Source of the DNA: Rubrivivax sp.
Lineage (GTDB): Bacteria > Pseudomonadota > Gammaproteobacteria > Burkholderiales > Burkholderiaceae_C
Direction: 5' to 3'
Length of the DNA: 59,248 nucleotides
Assembly (NCBI GenBank): GCA_021297985.1
Contig: JAJTGU010000033.1
Coordinates: forward strand, 1-59,248
Positions 1 through 7,769 of the stretch are shown in pieces. The number at the start of each line of letters is the position of its first letter. The first letter of the stretch is position 1. The notes under the pieces are model-generated. The model searched no databases. It saw only the letters and a list, made by a program, of their open reading frames with translations, and was not told the DNA's origin. Both the position numbers and the translations under genes were made by a program.

Positions 1-447
1 ACGACGGCGCTCGACGTCACGATCCAGGCCCAGGTGATGGCGCTGCTGCAACGCCTGCAGCGCGATCAGGGCATGGCACTGGTGCTGATCACGCACGACC
101 TGGCGGTGGTGGCCCAGATGGCGCGCCAGGCCAGGCACCGGCTGGCGGTGATGTACGCCGGCCAGGTGGTCGAGCAGGGCACGCTGCCGGCGCTGTTCGA
201 CGCGCCGCGCCACCCCTACACCGAGGCGCTGCTGGCGGCCTTGCCCGAGCACAGCCGCGGCGCCACGCGCCTGAACGCGCTGCCCGGCATCGTGCCCGGC
301 CGCCACGACCGTCCCACCGGCTGCCTGCTCGCGCCGCGTTGCCGCTACGTGCAGCCGCGCTGCGTCGGCGAGCGTCCGCCTTTGGCCCACGACGTGCGCT
401 GCTTCTTCCCGCGGCCGAACACAAACAACGGGGCCCACGATGTCTGA
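1..447 (+). CDS. Peptide ABC transporter ATP-binding protein, C-terminal part (DppD/OppD-like)
   Basis: This is the 3' part of a gene that enters from the left edge. The visible 148 codons begin inside the D-loop just after Walker B ([11 protein letters not shown]). They include the switch histidine ([13 protein letters not shown]) and end with the oligopeptide/dipeptide C-terminal extension ([13 protein letters not shown], then a Cys-containing [11 protein letters not shown] segment). That extension is typical of ATPases powering import of di- and oligopeptides or nickel at the inner membrane. The stop overlaps the start of the next ATPase by 8 bases, so the two are translationally coupled and probably form the heterodimeric motor of one importer. 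Walker A and the permeases must lie upstream and are not visible, so the substrate cannot be fixed. Confidence 0.93.
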   Translation, partial: TTALDVTIQAQVMALLQRLQRDQGMALVLITHDLAVVAQMARQARHRLAVMYAGQVVEQGTLPALFDAPRHPYTEALLAALPEHSRGATRLNALPGIVPGRHDRPTGCLLAPRCRYVQPRCVGERPPLAHDVRCFFPRPNTNNGAHDV

Positions 448-1411
448 TCTCGCGGTCGTGATGCAGGCCCAGGGCCTGGCGCGGCACTACCGCGTGGGGG
501 GCGGCGGCTTTGCCAAGGCCTCGACCGTGCGGGCGCTCGACGGCGTGTCGTTTTCACTGTCTGCCGGGCGCACGCTGGCCGTGGTCGGCGAATCGGGCTG
601 CGGCAAGAGCACGCTGGCGCGCCAGCTGACCCTGATCGAGCCGCCCACGTCGGGTCGGCTGCTGATCGACGGCCAGGACGCCGCGGCCTCGCACCCGCCG
701 CCGCTGGCGCTGCGGCGGCGCGTGCAGATGGTGTTCCAGAACCCCTATGCGTCGCTGAACCCGCGCAAGAGCATCGCCCAGGCCCTGGCCGAGCCGCTGG
801 TCATCCACACCGCGCTGTCGACCGGCGAGCGGCAGGCCCGGGTCGCCGCGATGCTCGAGCGCGTCGGCCTGCGGCCCGAACATGCGCAGCGTTACCCGCA
901 CATGTTCAGCGGCGGCCAGCGCCAGCGTGTGGCCGTGGCGCGGGCGATGATGCTGGACCCGGCGATCGTCGTCGCCGACGAGCCGACCTCGGCGCTGGAC
1001 CTGTCGATCCAGGCCCAGATCCTGAACCTGTTCATGGACCTGCAGGTGGCCACCGGCACGGCCTATGTCTTCATCTCGCACAACCTGTCGGTGGTGGAGC
1101 ATGTCGCGCACGACGTGGCCGTGATGTACCTCGGCCGCATCGTCGAGCAGGGGCCCAAGGCGCAGGTCCTCGGCACGCCCCAGCATCCCTACACCCAGGC
1201 CCTGCTGTCGGCCGTGCCGACCTTGCGCGCGCAGGACGAGCGCCAGCGCATCCCGCTGGTCGGCGAGCCGCCAAGCCCGCTGAACCCGCCCGCCGGATGT
1301 GCCTTCCACACCCGCTGCCCGCGGGCCGTCGCGCGCTGCCGCAGCGAGGTGCCGGCGCTGCGCACGGTGGTCGGACGCGAGGTGGCCTGCCACCTGGCGG
1401 GCACGCCTTGA
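440..1411 (+). CDS. Peptide ABC transporter ATP-binding protein (DppF/OppF-like)
   Basis: This 323-residue ATPase is the second motor subunit of a peptide-type ABC importer. Walker A is GESGCGKST near residue 53, the Q-loop lies in [14 protein letters not shown], the signature is FSGGQRQR and Walker B is [11 protein letters not shown]. The switch histidine is in [15 protein letters not shown]. The C-terminal oligopeptide-transporter domain ([13 protein letters not shown], then a CAFHTRCP cysteine segment) is complete. The ATG at 440 overlaps the preceding ATPase gene. A serine hydrolase gene follows 16 bases downstream. Family assignment is firm; the transported substrate (dipeptide, oligopeptide, murein peptide or glutathione) is not. 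Confidence 0.95.
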   Translation: MSDLAVVMQAQGLARHYRVGGGGFAKASTVRALDGVSFSLSAGRTLAVVGESGCGKSTLARQLTLIEPPTSGRLLIDGQDAAASHPPPLALRRRVQMVFQNPYASLNPRKSIAQALAEPLVIHTALSTGERQARVAAMLERVGLRPEHAQRYPHMFSGGQRQRVAVARAMMLDPAIVVADEPTSALDLSIQAQILNLFMDLQVATGTAYVFISHNLSVVEHVAHDVAVMYLGRIVEQGPKAQVLGTPQHPYTQALLSAVPTLRAQDERQRIPLVGEPPSPLNPPAGCAFHTRCPRAVARCRSEVPALRTVVGREVACHLAGTP

Positions 1412-1427
1412 GGGCCCGCGGCGCACC

Positions 1428-2534
1428 ATGATCCCGGACGACCCGGCCCTGGCCCACGCGCTGCGCGACGCCGTGCTCGCGCAGGACTTCGGCGCCACGC
1501 CCGATGCCTGGGCCGGCCAGAAGCCGGTGGCGCTGGCCAGTGGCTTCCCGAGCCTGGATCTGGCGCTCGTGGTGTTCCGCCCCGGCGGGCGTGGGCCGGT
1601 CGGTGCCAACGTCCTGTTCTCGCGCGAGCATCCGCAGGGTCACGTGGCGACGGTCGCGCCGGGCTTTGGCGGGCTGGTCGGCCTGCGGTTTGTCGCCGAC
1701 CTGCGTGGCGGGCCGCAGAACGATTCGCTGGCCTGGATGCCGGGGGCGGACTGGGGGTCGCTGTCGCTGCGGCCGCTGTGGCCGATCGATGCCCATCCGG
1801 GAACGGCGGCCCTGCCCCGGTTCGTCGCACCGTACCCGGCCTCGCTGGTCAAGCTGGTGGTCGCGGTGGGTGTCGCGATGGCCGTCGATGCCGGGCTTTC
1901 GGCATGGCCGGCCGCGCTGGAACCGATGATCGTCGTCAGCAGCAACGAGGCGACCGACGAGTGTGTCGCGCTGCTGCACCGCGTCGGCCTGCTGCCCGCC
2001 GAGTTGAACCGGCGCCTGGACGCCCACGGCCTGCCGACCCTGCAACTCAACGACACCACGGCCGCAGGCGGCTGGCGCAATGCCGACGGCGCCGGCGTCG
2101 GCCATCTGCACATGACGGCCTGGGACACGGTGCGCCTGCTCTGGCTGCTCGATGCCGACGCGCCGCCCGCGCCCTGGCTCAGCCCCGGCGCACCGCCGCT
2201 GCTGAGCCCGTCCAGCCGCGATCGCCTGCGCCAGGTGCTGCAGGGCCAGCAACTCAACGAGATCCTCAGCGCCGGCTCGCTCCGTCGCCTGCCCGGTGCC
2301 GTGCCCGGTGGCCCGGACGCACCGGTCTTCGCGCACAAGACCGGCACCACCGACAACTACGCCAGCGACGCCGGCATCTGGCGCGACCCGTCCAGCGGCC
2401 TGCACGCCATCGTCGCGGTGCTGACGACCCTGGGCCGGCGCTACGCGTCGCATCCCGAGGCCGCAACGACCTGGCGGCTGCAGAGCCTGGGGGCGGCGGT
2501 GCATCAGGTGGCGCTGGCGGCGGCCAAAGCCTGA
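1428..2534 (+). CDS. Class A beta-lactamase-like serine hydrolase
   Basis: This is a 368-residue protein of the serine beta-lactamase/DD-peptidase superfamily (Beta-lactamase2 type). The nucleophile motif SLVK is at residues 139-142, an SxN-type motif (SSNEATD) covers 171-177, and the KTG triad (HKTGTTDNY) starts at K304. All three catalytic motifs are therefore present. The first ~125 residues form an N-terminal region not typical of resistance enzymes. No signal peptide is visible from the ATG at 1428, so the protein may act in the cytoplasm. The longer reading frame back to 1299 overlaps the ABC gene and has shadow-like composition. Its position behind a peptide importer suggests hydrolysis of an imported peptide or amide, but that is inference. 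Resistance activity should not be assumed. Confidence 0.8.
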   Translation: MIPDDPALAHALRDAVLAQDFGATPDAWAGQKPVALASGFPSLDLALVVFRPGGRGPVGANVLFSREHPQGHVATVAPGFGGLVGLRFVADLRGGPQNDSLAWMPGADWGSLSLRPLWPIDAHPGTAALPRFVAPYPASLVKLVVAVGVAMAVDAGLSAWPAALEPMIVVSSNEATDECVALLHRVGLLPAELNRRLDAHGLPTLQLNDTTAAGGWRNADGAGVGHLHMTAWDTVRLLWLLDADAPPAPWLSPGAPPLLSPSSRDRLRQVLQGQQLNEILSAGSLRRLPGAVPGGPDAPVFAHKTGTTDNYASDAGIWRDPSSGLHAIVAVLTTLGRRYASHPEAATTWRLQSLGAAVHQVALAAAKA

Positions 2535-2593
2535 TGCACCTCCGGGCTGACCGCACCTGGGTTGAAATGCGCTTGCTCAACGGGAGGTGAGGC

Positions 2594-3298
2594 ATGTCGA
2601 GGGTCCTGCGTTCGTTTGCCGCTGTGCTGGCCCTGCTGGGCGCCGTCGCGCTGGGTGCCTGCGCCTCGTGGCCGGAGACACCCGCATTGCCCGAGGTGGC
2701 ACAGCCGGTGCTGGCCAAGGCCAAGGCCGGCGATGCCGAGGCGATGGAGGCCATCGGTCAGCTGTACCACTACGGCGACGCTGGAACGCCTCGCAACCTG
2801 GCGGTCGCGTTCTCCTGGTACCTGCGGGCTGCCGAGCGGGGCCTGGGCTCGGCGCAGGATTACGTGGGCATGTTCCACGCCGGCGGTCTGGGTGGGGCCA
2901 AGGCGGACTGCGGCGATGCCATTCGCTGGTTCGAACGTGCGGTCGCCTCGGGTTGGGGCCATTCGCGCAACAACCTGGCCTGGATGCTCGCCACCTGCGA
3001 CGACGCGCGCTGGCGCGACGGAGCCCGGGCCTTGTCCCTCGTCCAGGCCCTGATTGCGCAAGACGGCCCCGGCCCGGATTCGCTCAGCACCCTGGCTGCC
3101 GCGTTTGCCGAAATCAAGGACTACGAGCGTGCCGCCGCCGCGATGGCCGAATCGTTGCGGGCGATGGAGGCCGATGCCGGCGCCTCGCCGCAGGCCGTGC
3201 GCAATGCGCGCCAGCGACTCGAGGCCTACCGCGCCGGCAAACCCTGGCGAGGCATCGCGTTTGCCGAGCCGGAGGTCTATTCCGAGCCCACGAAGTGA
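2594..3298 (+). CDS. Sel1-repeat lipoprotein
   Basis: This 234-residue protein begins with a short hydrophobic signal and a lipobox (ALGAC, Cys about residue 23), so it is predicted to be lipid-anchored. Sel1/TPR-like helical repeats follow from about residue 40 (AKAGDAEAMEAIGQLYHYGD, then AFSWYLRAAERGLGSAQDYV and AIRWFERAVASGWGHSRNN), with a degenerate helical C-terminus. Such repeats usually mediate protein contacts. The ATG at 2594 has a strong Shine-Dalgarno (GGGAGGTGA) just upstream. It lies 10 bases before the LD-carboxypeptidase gene, so a shared envelope role is plausible. The partner is unknown. Confidence 0.82.
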   Translation: MSRVLRSFAAVLALLGAVALGACASWPETPALPEVAQPVLAKAKAGDAEAMEAIGQLYHYGDAGTPRNLAVAFSWYLRAAERGLGSAQDYVGMFHAGGLGGAKADCGDAIRWFERAVASGWGHSRNNLAWMLATCDDARWRDGARALSLVQALIAQDGPGPDSLSTLAAAFAEIKDYERAAAAMAESLRAMEADAGASPQAVRNARQRLEAYRAGKPWRGIAFAEPEVYSEPTK

Positions 3299-3308
3299 GG
3301 CCGGTGGC

Positions 3309-4235
3309 ATGAGCCGCGACCCGTGGTGGATTCCGCCACTGCCCCCCGGCAGCACCGTCGGCATCGTCGCGCCGGCCGGACCGGCGGATGCCGACGGGGT
3401 CGCGGCGTTGCCGGCGCTGTATGCGCGCCACGGCCTCAAGGCGAAGATCTTCCCCGGCTGTTCGGCGCGTTGGCCGGAGGTGGACTACCTGTCGGGCGAC
3501 GACGCCACGCGACTGGCCGACCTCCATGCGGCGCTGGCCGATCCTGAAGTTGCAGTGCTGCATGCGCTGCGCGGGGGCTACGGCTGCATGCGGCTGCTCG
3601 ACGCCGTCGATGCCGGACGGGTGCGCCGGGCCGGCAAGTGCCTGATCGGCTACAGCGACCTGACCGCTCTGCATGCCCTCTGGGCGCTCGAAGGGCTGGC
3701 CAGCCTGCATGCGCCGATGCCGGCTTCGGACCTGCTTTTGCCTGGCCACGAGGCCGATGCCGATGCGTTCTTTGCGGCGCTGGCGCGGGGTTGGCAGGCC
3801 GGCGATGTGCTGTCCCCAACGGCTGAACGGAGTGGCCAGGTCGACACCCAGCCCTTGCGTGTGCCGGGGATCTGCGAGGGTCGGCTGGTCGGTGGCAACC
3901 TGAGCCTGGTGGCGGCGCTGCTGGGCACGCCCTGGGCCTGGAGGACCGAAGGCGCGGTGCTGTTCCTCGAGGACGTGAGCGAGTCGCTGTACCGCGTCGA
4001 CCGGCTGCTGACGCAGCTGCGTCTGGCCGGGGTGCTGGAGGCGGTGGCCGGCTTCGTGCTCGGAAGCTTCACCGAAAGCGACTCGCCGCTGGCCTTGCTG
4101 GAGCGCACGCTGCTGCCGCTGGGCAAACCGCTGCTCGGGGGCTGGCCCAGCGGACACGGGACGCCGAACCGGGCGCTGCCGATGAACCTGCGGGTGCGGC
4201 TGGACGCCAGCGCCGGCACGCTGAGCCTGCTTTGA
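3309..4235 (+). CDS. ldcA: LD-carboxypeptidase, S66 family (LdcA)
   Basis: This 308-residue enzyme cleaves the L,D bond between meso-diaminopimelate and terminal D-alanine in murein tetrapeptides, a step of peptidoglycan recycling. The S66 triad is visible as S116 (IGYSDLTALH), E221 (FLEDVSES) and H283 (SGHGTPNRALPMN). The conserved RGGYG segment precedes the serine. Length matches the family. No signal peptide is seen, consistent with the cytoplasmic family members. The ATG at 3309 follows the Sel1 gene by 10 bases. The murein ligase gene mpl elsewhere in the window fits the same recycling route. Confidence 0.93.
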   Translation: MSRDPWWIPPLPPGSTVGIVAPAGPADADGVAALPALYARHGLKAKIFPGCSARWPEVDYLSGDDATRLADLHAALADPEVAVLHALRGGYGCMRLLDAVDAGRVRRAGKCLIGYSDLTALHALWALEGLASLHAPMPASDLLLPGHEADADAFFAALARGWQAGDVLSPTAERSGQVDTQPLRVPGICEGRLVGGNLSLVAALLGTPWAWRTEGAVLFLEDVSESLYRVDRLLTQLRLAGVLEAVAGFVLGSFTESDSPLALLERTLLPLGKPLLGGWPSGHGTPNRALPMNLRVRLDASAGTLSLL

Positions 4236-4262
4236 CGAGCCTTCGCTGCGGCGGGCGAAAAT
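4232..4262 (+). promoter_or_regulatory. Candidate purC promoter, leaderless or nearly so
   Basis: TTGACG at 4232-4237 is a five-of-six match to the -35 consensus, and GAAAAT at 4257-4262 resembles a -10. The 19-base spacer is longer than ideal. The -10 ends only 7 bases before the purC ATG at 4270, so transcription would start at or beside the A of the start codon. No Shine-Dalgarno is present. Confidence 0.4.
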
Positions 4263-4269
4263 CGCGGCC

Positions 4270-5190
4270 ATGACCGCCAGAACACTCGCCGAACTCGGCC
4301 CTGCCGTGGCCCGGACTGAACTGCACAGCCTGCCGCTGATCGCGCGGGGCAAGGTGCGCGACCTGTACGCCGTCGGTGCCGACCGGATGCTGATGATCGC
4401 GAGCGACCGCCTCTCGGCCTTCGACGTCGTGATGAAAGACCCGGTGCCCGGCAAGGGCCGGTTGCTGACCCAGACCGCGCTGTGGTGGTTCGAGCAGCTG
4501 CGCGACGGGGTGCCCAACCACCTGACCGGCGCGGCGCCCGAGAGCGTGGTGGCGCCCGACGAGGTGGCGCAGGTGCGCGGCCGCGGCATGCTGGTCAAGC
4601 GCCTGACGCCACTGCCCTGCGAGGCCGTGGTGCGCGCCTTTGTCGTCGGCTCCGGGCTGAAGGAATACCGCGCCAGCGGCACCGTCTGCGGCATCGCGCT
4701 GCCACCGGGCCTTCAGCCCACGGACCGCCTGCCCGAACTGATCTTCACCCCCGCGACCAAGGCCGCGGTGGGCGACCACGACGAGAACATTCCGTTCGAA
4801 CGGCTGGCCGGGCTGATCGGCGTCGAGCGCGCGACCGAGGTGAGGGCGGTGTCGCTGCGGCTGTTCCAGGCCGCGTCGGACCTGGCAGCCGCACGCGGCA
4901 TCGTGCTGGCGGACACCAAGTTCGAGTTCGGCTTGGACGAAGACGGACGCCTGACGCTCATGGACGAGATCCTGACACCGGACTCGTCGCGCCTGTGGCT
5001 GGCAGACGAGCTGGCCCAGGGCCGCATCGTCGCGCTCGACAAGCAGCCGCTGCGCGACTGGCTCGCAGGCACCGGCATCACCGGCGGCCTGGAGCAGGCG
5101 GCGCTGGATCTGCCGGAGCACGTGATCCTCGCGCTGCACGAGCGCTACGCACGGGCGCATCGGATGCTCACCGGGCAGGAGTTGGCCTGA
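4270..5190 (+). CDS. purC: Phosphoribosylaminoimidazole-succinocarboxamide synthase
   Basis: This 306-residue SAICAR synthetase joins CAIR and aspartate with ATP in de novo purine synthesis. The N-terminal nucleotide-binding part shows GKVRDLY and the family signature SDRLSAFDVVM. Other conserved blocks are LLTQTALWWF, VVRAFVVGSGLKEY and LADTKFEFGLDEDG followed by LMDEILTPDSSR. The protein is complete at the length of the longer, eukaryote/proteobacterial-type PurC. The stop overlaps the next start by one base (5190), so the following hydrolase gene is probably cotranscribed and coupled. Confidence 0.97.
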   Translation: MTARTLAELGPAVARTELHSLPLIARGKVRDLYAVGADRMLMIASDRLSAFDVVMKDPVPGKGRLLTQTALWWFEQLRDGVPNHLTGAAPESVVAPDEVAQVRGRGMLVKRLTPLPCEAVVRAFVVGSGLKEYRASGTVCGIALPPGLQPTDRLPELIFTPATKAAVGDHDENIPFERLAGLIGVERATEVRAVSLRLFQAASDLAAARGIVLADTKFEFGLDEDGRLTLMDEILTPDSSRLWLADELAQGRIVALDKQPLRDWLAGTGITGGLEQAALDLPEHVILALHERYARAHRMLTGQELA

Positions 5191-6137
5191 TGCTGGTCAG
5201 TCATCGAATCACCGGCTTCGGCCCCGGGCCACGCCTCGTCGTCACCGGCGCGGTGCACGGCAACGAGACGCACGGCACGCTGGGCATCCGGCGCGTGCTG
5301 GGCGAGATCGAACGCGGCGAGCTCGTCATCGCCCGCGGGCTCGTGACCTTCGTGCCCGTGGCCAACCCCAAGGCCTTCGCCCTGGGCCAGCGCAACGGTG
5401 ACCGCAACCTCAACCGCCGCCTGCGTCCCACTGCCGAGCCGCAGGACAACGAGGACCGCATCGCCAACGTGCTGTGCCCGCTGCTCGCCGACCACGACGT
5501 GCTGCTCGACCTGCACAGCTTCCGCAGCCCCGGCCGGCCCTTCGTGATGCGCGGTCCGGTCGACAACGATGGCCCGCTGGAACCCTTTGGCCATGCCGCA
5601 GCCGAGGCCCGGCTGGCGGCGCATGTCGGCGTCGACCGGGTTGTCGAGGGCTGGCTGGCGGCCTATGCCGATGGCGTGCAGCGCCGCCGCGCGATGGCCC
5701 TGACCCCGGGCGCGGTGCATGAGGACCCGGCCTACGGCGTCGGCACGACCGAGTACATGCGTTCGGTCGGCGGCTATGGCGTGACGCTCGAGTGTGGCCA
5801 GCACGACGACCCGGCCGGCCCCGAGGTGGCCTACCGCGCGATCCGCCAGACGCTGGCCCTGCTCGGCCTGGTCGACGCGCCGCTGGAGCCGCCGCCGCCG
5901 CGCTTTGACTGTCTGACCCTGGCCCGGGTCGTCGACCGCCATGCCGAAGGCGACCGCTTCGTGCGTGCCTGGACGAGCTTCGATGCGCTGGCCGCCGGCG
6001 AGCTCATCGCCGTGCGCGCCGACGGCTCCGAGCTGCGCGCCGAGGCGCCCGGGCACATCGTCTTCCCCGACCCCAGTGCGCTGCCCGGCCACGAGTGGTT
6101 CTACCTCGCCGAGCGCAGCCGAAGACCATTGGTGTGA
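5190..6137 (+). CDS. Succinylglutamate desuccinylase/aspartoacylase-family zinc hydrolase
   Basis: This 315-residue protein belongs to the M14-like AstE/aspartoacylase family of zinc amidohydrolases. Zinc ligands H23 and E26 lie in GAVHGNETHG, and the third ligand histidine is in the LLDLHSF segment near residue 110. The N-terminal catalytic domain ends near residue 215 (GVTLECGQHDDP carries the likely catalytic Glu). A beta-rich C-terminal domain ends in a short strand typical of the family. It starts on the last base of the purC stop. The substrate is not resolved: no arginine-succinyltransferase genes are nearby, so AstE itself is unlikely and an N-acyl amino acid or peptide is possible. 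Confidence 0.85.
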   Translation: MLVSHRITGFGPGPRLVVTGAVHGNETHGTLGIRRVLGEIERGELVIARGLVTFVPVANPKAFALGQRNGDRNLNRRLRPTAEPQDNEDRIANVLCPLLADHDVLLDLHSFRSPGRPFVMRGPVDNDGPLEPFGHAAAEARLAAHVGVDRVVEGWLAAYADGVQRRRAMALTPGAVHEDPAYGVGTTEYMRSVGGYGVTLECGQHDDPAGPEVAYRAIRQTLALLGLVDAPLEPPPPRFDCLTLARVVDRHAEGDRFVRAWTSFDALAAGELIAVRADGSELRAEAPGHIVFPDPSALPGHEWFYLAERSRRPLV

Positions 6138-6185
6138 GTGCCGGGCCGGCCCCGGTTGCGCACCGGTGACACGAAGCAACTTGAT

Positions 6186-6251
6186 CGCTGGCACGTAACG
6201 CCAGCGACGCGCGTCCCCTGTCCAGGCGACGTTTTCCCCTCCGCAGAGGGG
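6186..6251. other. Spacer with two small inverted repeats
   Basis: The 208-base gap between the desuccinylase gene and the orphan gene at 6346 holds two hairpins. One has a 7-bp stem (CGCTGGC 6186-6192, GCCAGCG 6200-6206). The other has a 6-bp stem (CCCCTC 6236-6241, GAGGGG 6246-6251) preceded by TTTT. Neither has a T-tract downstream on the plus strand, so they are at best weak terminators or leader structures. A 64-codon frame across the gap has no family features or ribosome site and was not called. Confidence 0.35.
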
Positions 6252-6345
6252 TTGAAGGCCTGGACCGCGAAAAACATCATGTCGCCCTGGCTGTGGCGCT
6301 TTGTGACGCTTGCAGGGCACGCTCCGAAGTGAAGGCGACAAGAAC

Positions 6346-6609
6346 ATGAAATTCCAGGAAGCACGCGAAGGCGACTACCGCATCTTCGTCGGCGCACTCG
6401 AGGCGCCCAAGGGCGATGGCTACATTGCCGCGCTGGTCGTCAAGCGCCAGTCCGAAGGCGGTGTCGAGACGATGACCCAGCGCGAGGCCTTCCGCGACGA
6501 CGCATTGGCCTGCGGCTACCGATGGCCGAGCGCCGAGGCTGCGGTGCGCTATGCGATGCAGCGCGCCCGCGAGATGGTGCGCTCACGCAGCCCGATGCTC
6601 GCCTGCTGA
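6346..6609 (+). CDS. Hypothetical protein, 87 residues
   Basis: I do not recognise a family. The protein is soluble, with an alternating strand-like N-terminus (MKFQEAREGDYRIFVGALEA), a basic central part and a helical C-terminus (SAEAAVRYAMQRAREMVRS). The shape suggests a small alpha/beta domain. The ATG at 6346 is chosen because coding-like composition starts there and a purine-rich GAAGG lies 11 bases upstream. Its 3' end overlaps the convergent regulator gene by 27 bases (6583-6609), which is unusual. The nearest upstream gene is 208 bases away, so it probably has its own promoter. Confidence 0.6.
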   Translation: MKFQEAREGDYRIFVGALEAPKGDGYIAALVVKRQSEGGVETMTQREAFRDDALACGYRWPSAEAAVRYAMQRAREMVRSRSPMLAC

Positions 6610-7632
6610 AGCCAGCATCGCCGCCACCGGTGCGGCGGCGTTCAGCGGCACCAGGTCCAGCGCCGGTTGTTCGCGCCGGATGACGCGGAACAGCTCGTCG
6701 GCGAAGGCGTGGCCGACATGGGGCACGCCGGCAAAGTCCAGTTCGGCGCGTGCAAACTCTGCCAGCCGTGCCGCTGCACGCCGGGCATCGGCGCGCGAGG
6801 TCAGGCCGACCCCGGGGCCGGTCAGCAAGGCCAGCGGGACCCGCGTGCGGTCGAATGCCAGACCCGAATCGCCGATGCTGTGCGCGGCCAGCACCGCATC
6901 GAGCCGGCGCGGACTGTCCAGGGCGATCGAGAAGTAGACCGACGTCCCGGGCCGCGACGCCTGCGGCAGCGCCCGTGTCGGCGACCAGGGCTGGTCCTTC
7001 CAGGGCAGGCACTGGAAGGCACTGGTGTTGGCGTGGACCTGGAACACGTCGGCCAGCTGCGACGCAAAGAACAGGCCGCGGCCGCAGTGCCGGTCCGGCG
7101 CGCTGGTGAGCTTGCCCTTGGCGAGCTCGAGCATCGCGACGGCCGGTTCGTCAAGGAGCGGAAAGTCGCGCGCGATGCGGTCGAACAGGCCGCAGCCGTT
7201 GTCCGAGACGAGCAGCTGGGCGTGCATCGCGGTCTGGCGCAGCGACACCGTGACCTGGGTTCCGTGACTGTGCTCGGAGGCGTTGTTGACGAGTTCGGTG
7301 AACGCGTGCTGCACGATGCGTGCCGTTTCCGGAGGCAGTGCAAAGTGGGGTGCGAAGTCGCGGCGCCAGGCCCGCGCTTCGTCCAGGCCCGGCAGGCCGT
7401 AGCTCATCACGACCTGGCGCAAGGCGCCGGGCGCGAAGCGCATCTTGGGGCCCCGCCCTTCGATCGTCAGCCACTGAGCCGCGGCCAGTTGTCGCAGCCA
7501 GTGCAGGGCGCTGCGCCGGCTGACGCCCAGGTGCGCCGCCAGCGCTTGCGGCAGTGCGTTGCCGTGCTGGGCGATGGCCGGCGTGATCCATTGCGTCAGG
7601 CTGGCCAGGGGCGTGCGGCGGGAGGCGTTCAT
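6583..7632 (-). CDS. One-chain regulator: HTH + HATPase + DUF4325 (STAS-like)
   Basis: This protein has 349 residues from the chosen ATG at 7632. Residues ~12-56 look like a winged or MarR-like helix-turn-helix (ALAAHLGVSRRSALHWLRQL). Residues ~95-235 form a GHKL ATPase: N-box FTELVNNASEH with E113 and N117, D-box SDNGCGLF with D144, and a glycine loop at HCGRGLFFASQL. Residues ~270-340 match DUF4325 (SRADARRAAARL, VGHAFADELFRVIR). There is no phosphoacceptor His domain, so it is not a conventional histidine kinase. The closest logic is an RsbW-like kinase and STAS partner-switching pair fused to a DNA-binding domain. It is divergent from the aldolase gene. In-frame ATGs at 7683 and 7746 are possible but give non-coding-like N-termini; none has a clear ribosome site. 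Confidence 0.75.
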   Translation of the reverse strand: MNASRRTPLASLTQWITPAIAQHGNALPQALAAHLGVSRRSALHWLRQLAAAQWLTIEGRGPKMRFAPGALRQVVMSYGLPGLDEARAWRRDFAPHFALPPETARIVQHAFTELVNNASEHSHGTQVTVSLRQTAMHAQLLVSDNGCGLFDRIARDFPLLDEPAVAMLELAKGKLTSAPDRHCGRGLFFASQLADVFQVHANTSAFQCLPWKDQPWSPTRALPQASRPGTSVYFSIALDSPRRLDAVLAAHSIGDSGLAFDRTRVPLALLTGPGVGLTSRADARRAAARLAEFARAELDFAGVPHVGHAFADELFRVIRREQPALDLVPLNAAAPVAAMLASAGEHRAA

Positions 7633-7699
7633 GGCTCGGGTGGTGAAGGAGACAGTCGAGTCATCAGTCTGACGTGACTTCATTCCAGGCTTGAGCCGG

Positions 7700-7731
7700 A
7701 AAAGACCGCAAAAGACCTGCCAAACTAGAAT
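7700..7731 (+). promoter_or_regulatory. Candidate aldolase promoter with tandem AAAAGACC repeats
   Basis: Two exact 8-base direct repeats AAAAGACC lie at 7700-7707 and 7710-7717, 10 bases apart centre to centre. A TAGAAT -10-like box is at 7726-7731, 38 bases before the aldolase ATG. The repeats occupy the position where a -35 would be and no good -35 is present. An activator binding one helical face is a reasonable inference. Confidence 0.4.
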
Positions 7732-7769
7732 TTCGTCCGGTTTCATCCCCCCGCCCGCAGGAGTCCCCC

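Noticed and set aside
4482-5189. Extended 5' frame of the desuccinylase gene reaching into purC
   Set aside because: The upstream part is the Arg/Gly-rich alternative frame of purC; the family N-terminus starts exactly at 5190.
6138-6332. 64-codon frame in the 208-base gap
   Set aside because: No ribosome site, no family features and it covers two hairpins; treated as spacer.
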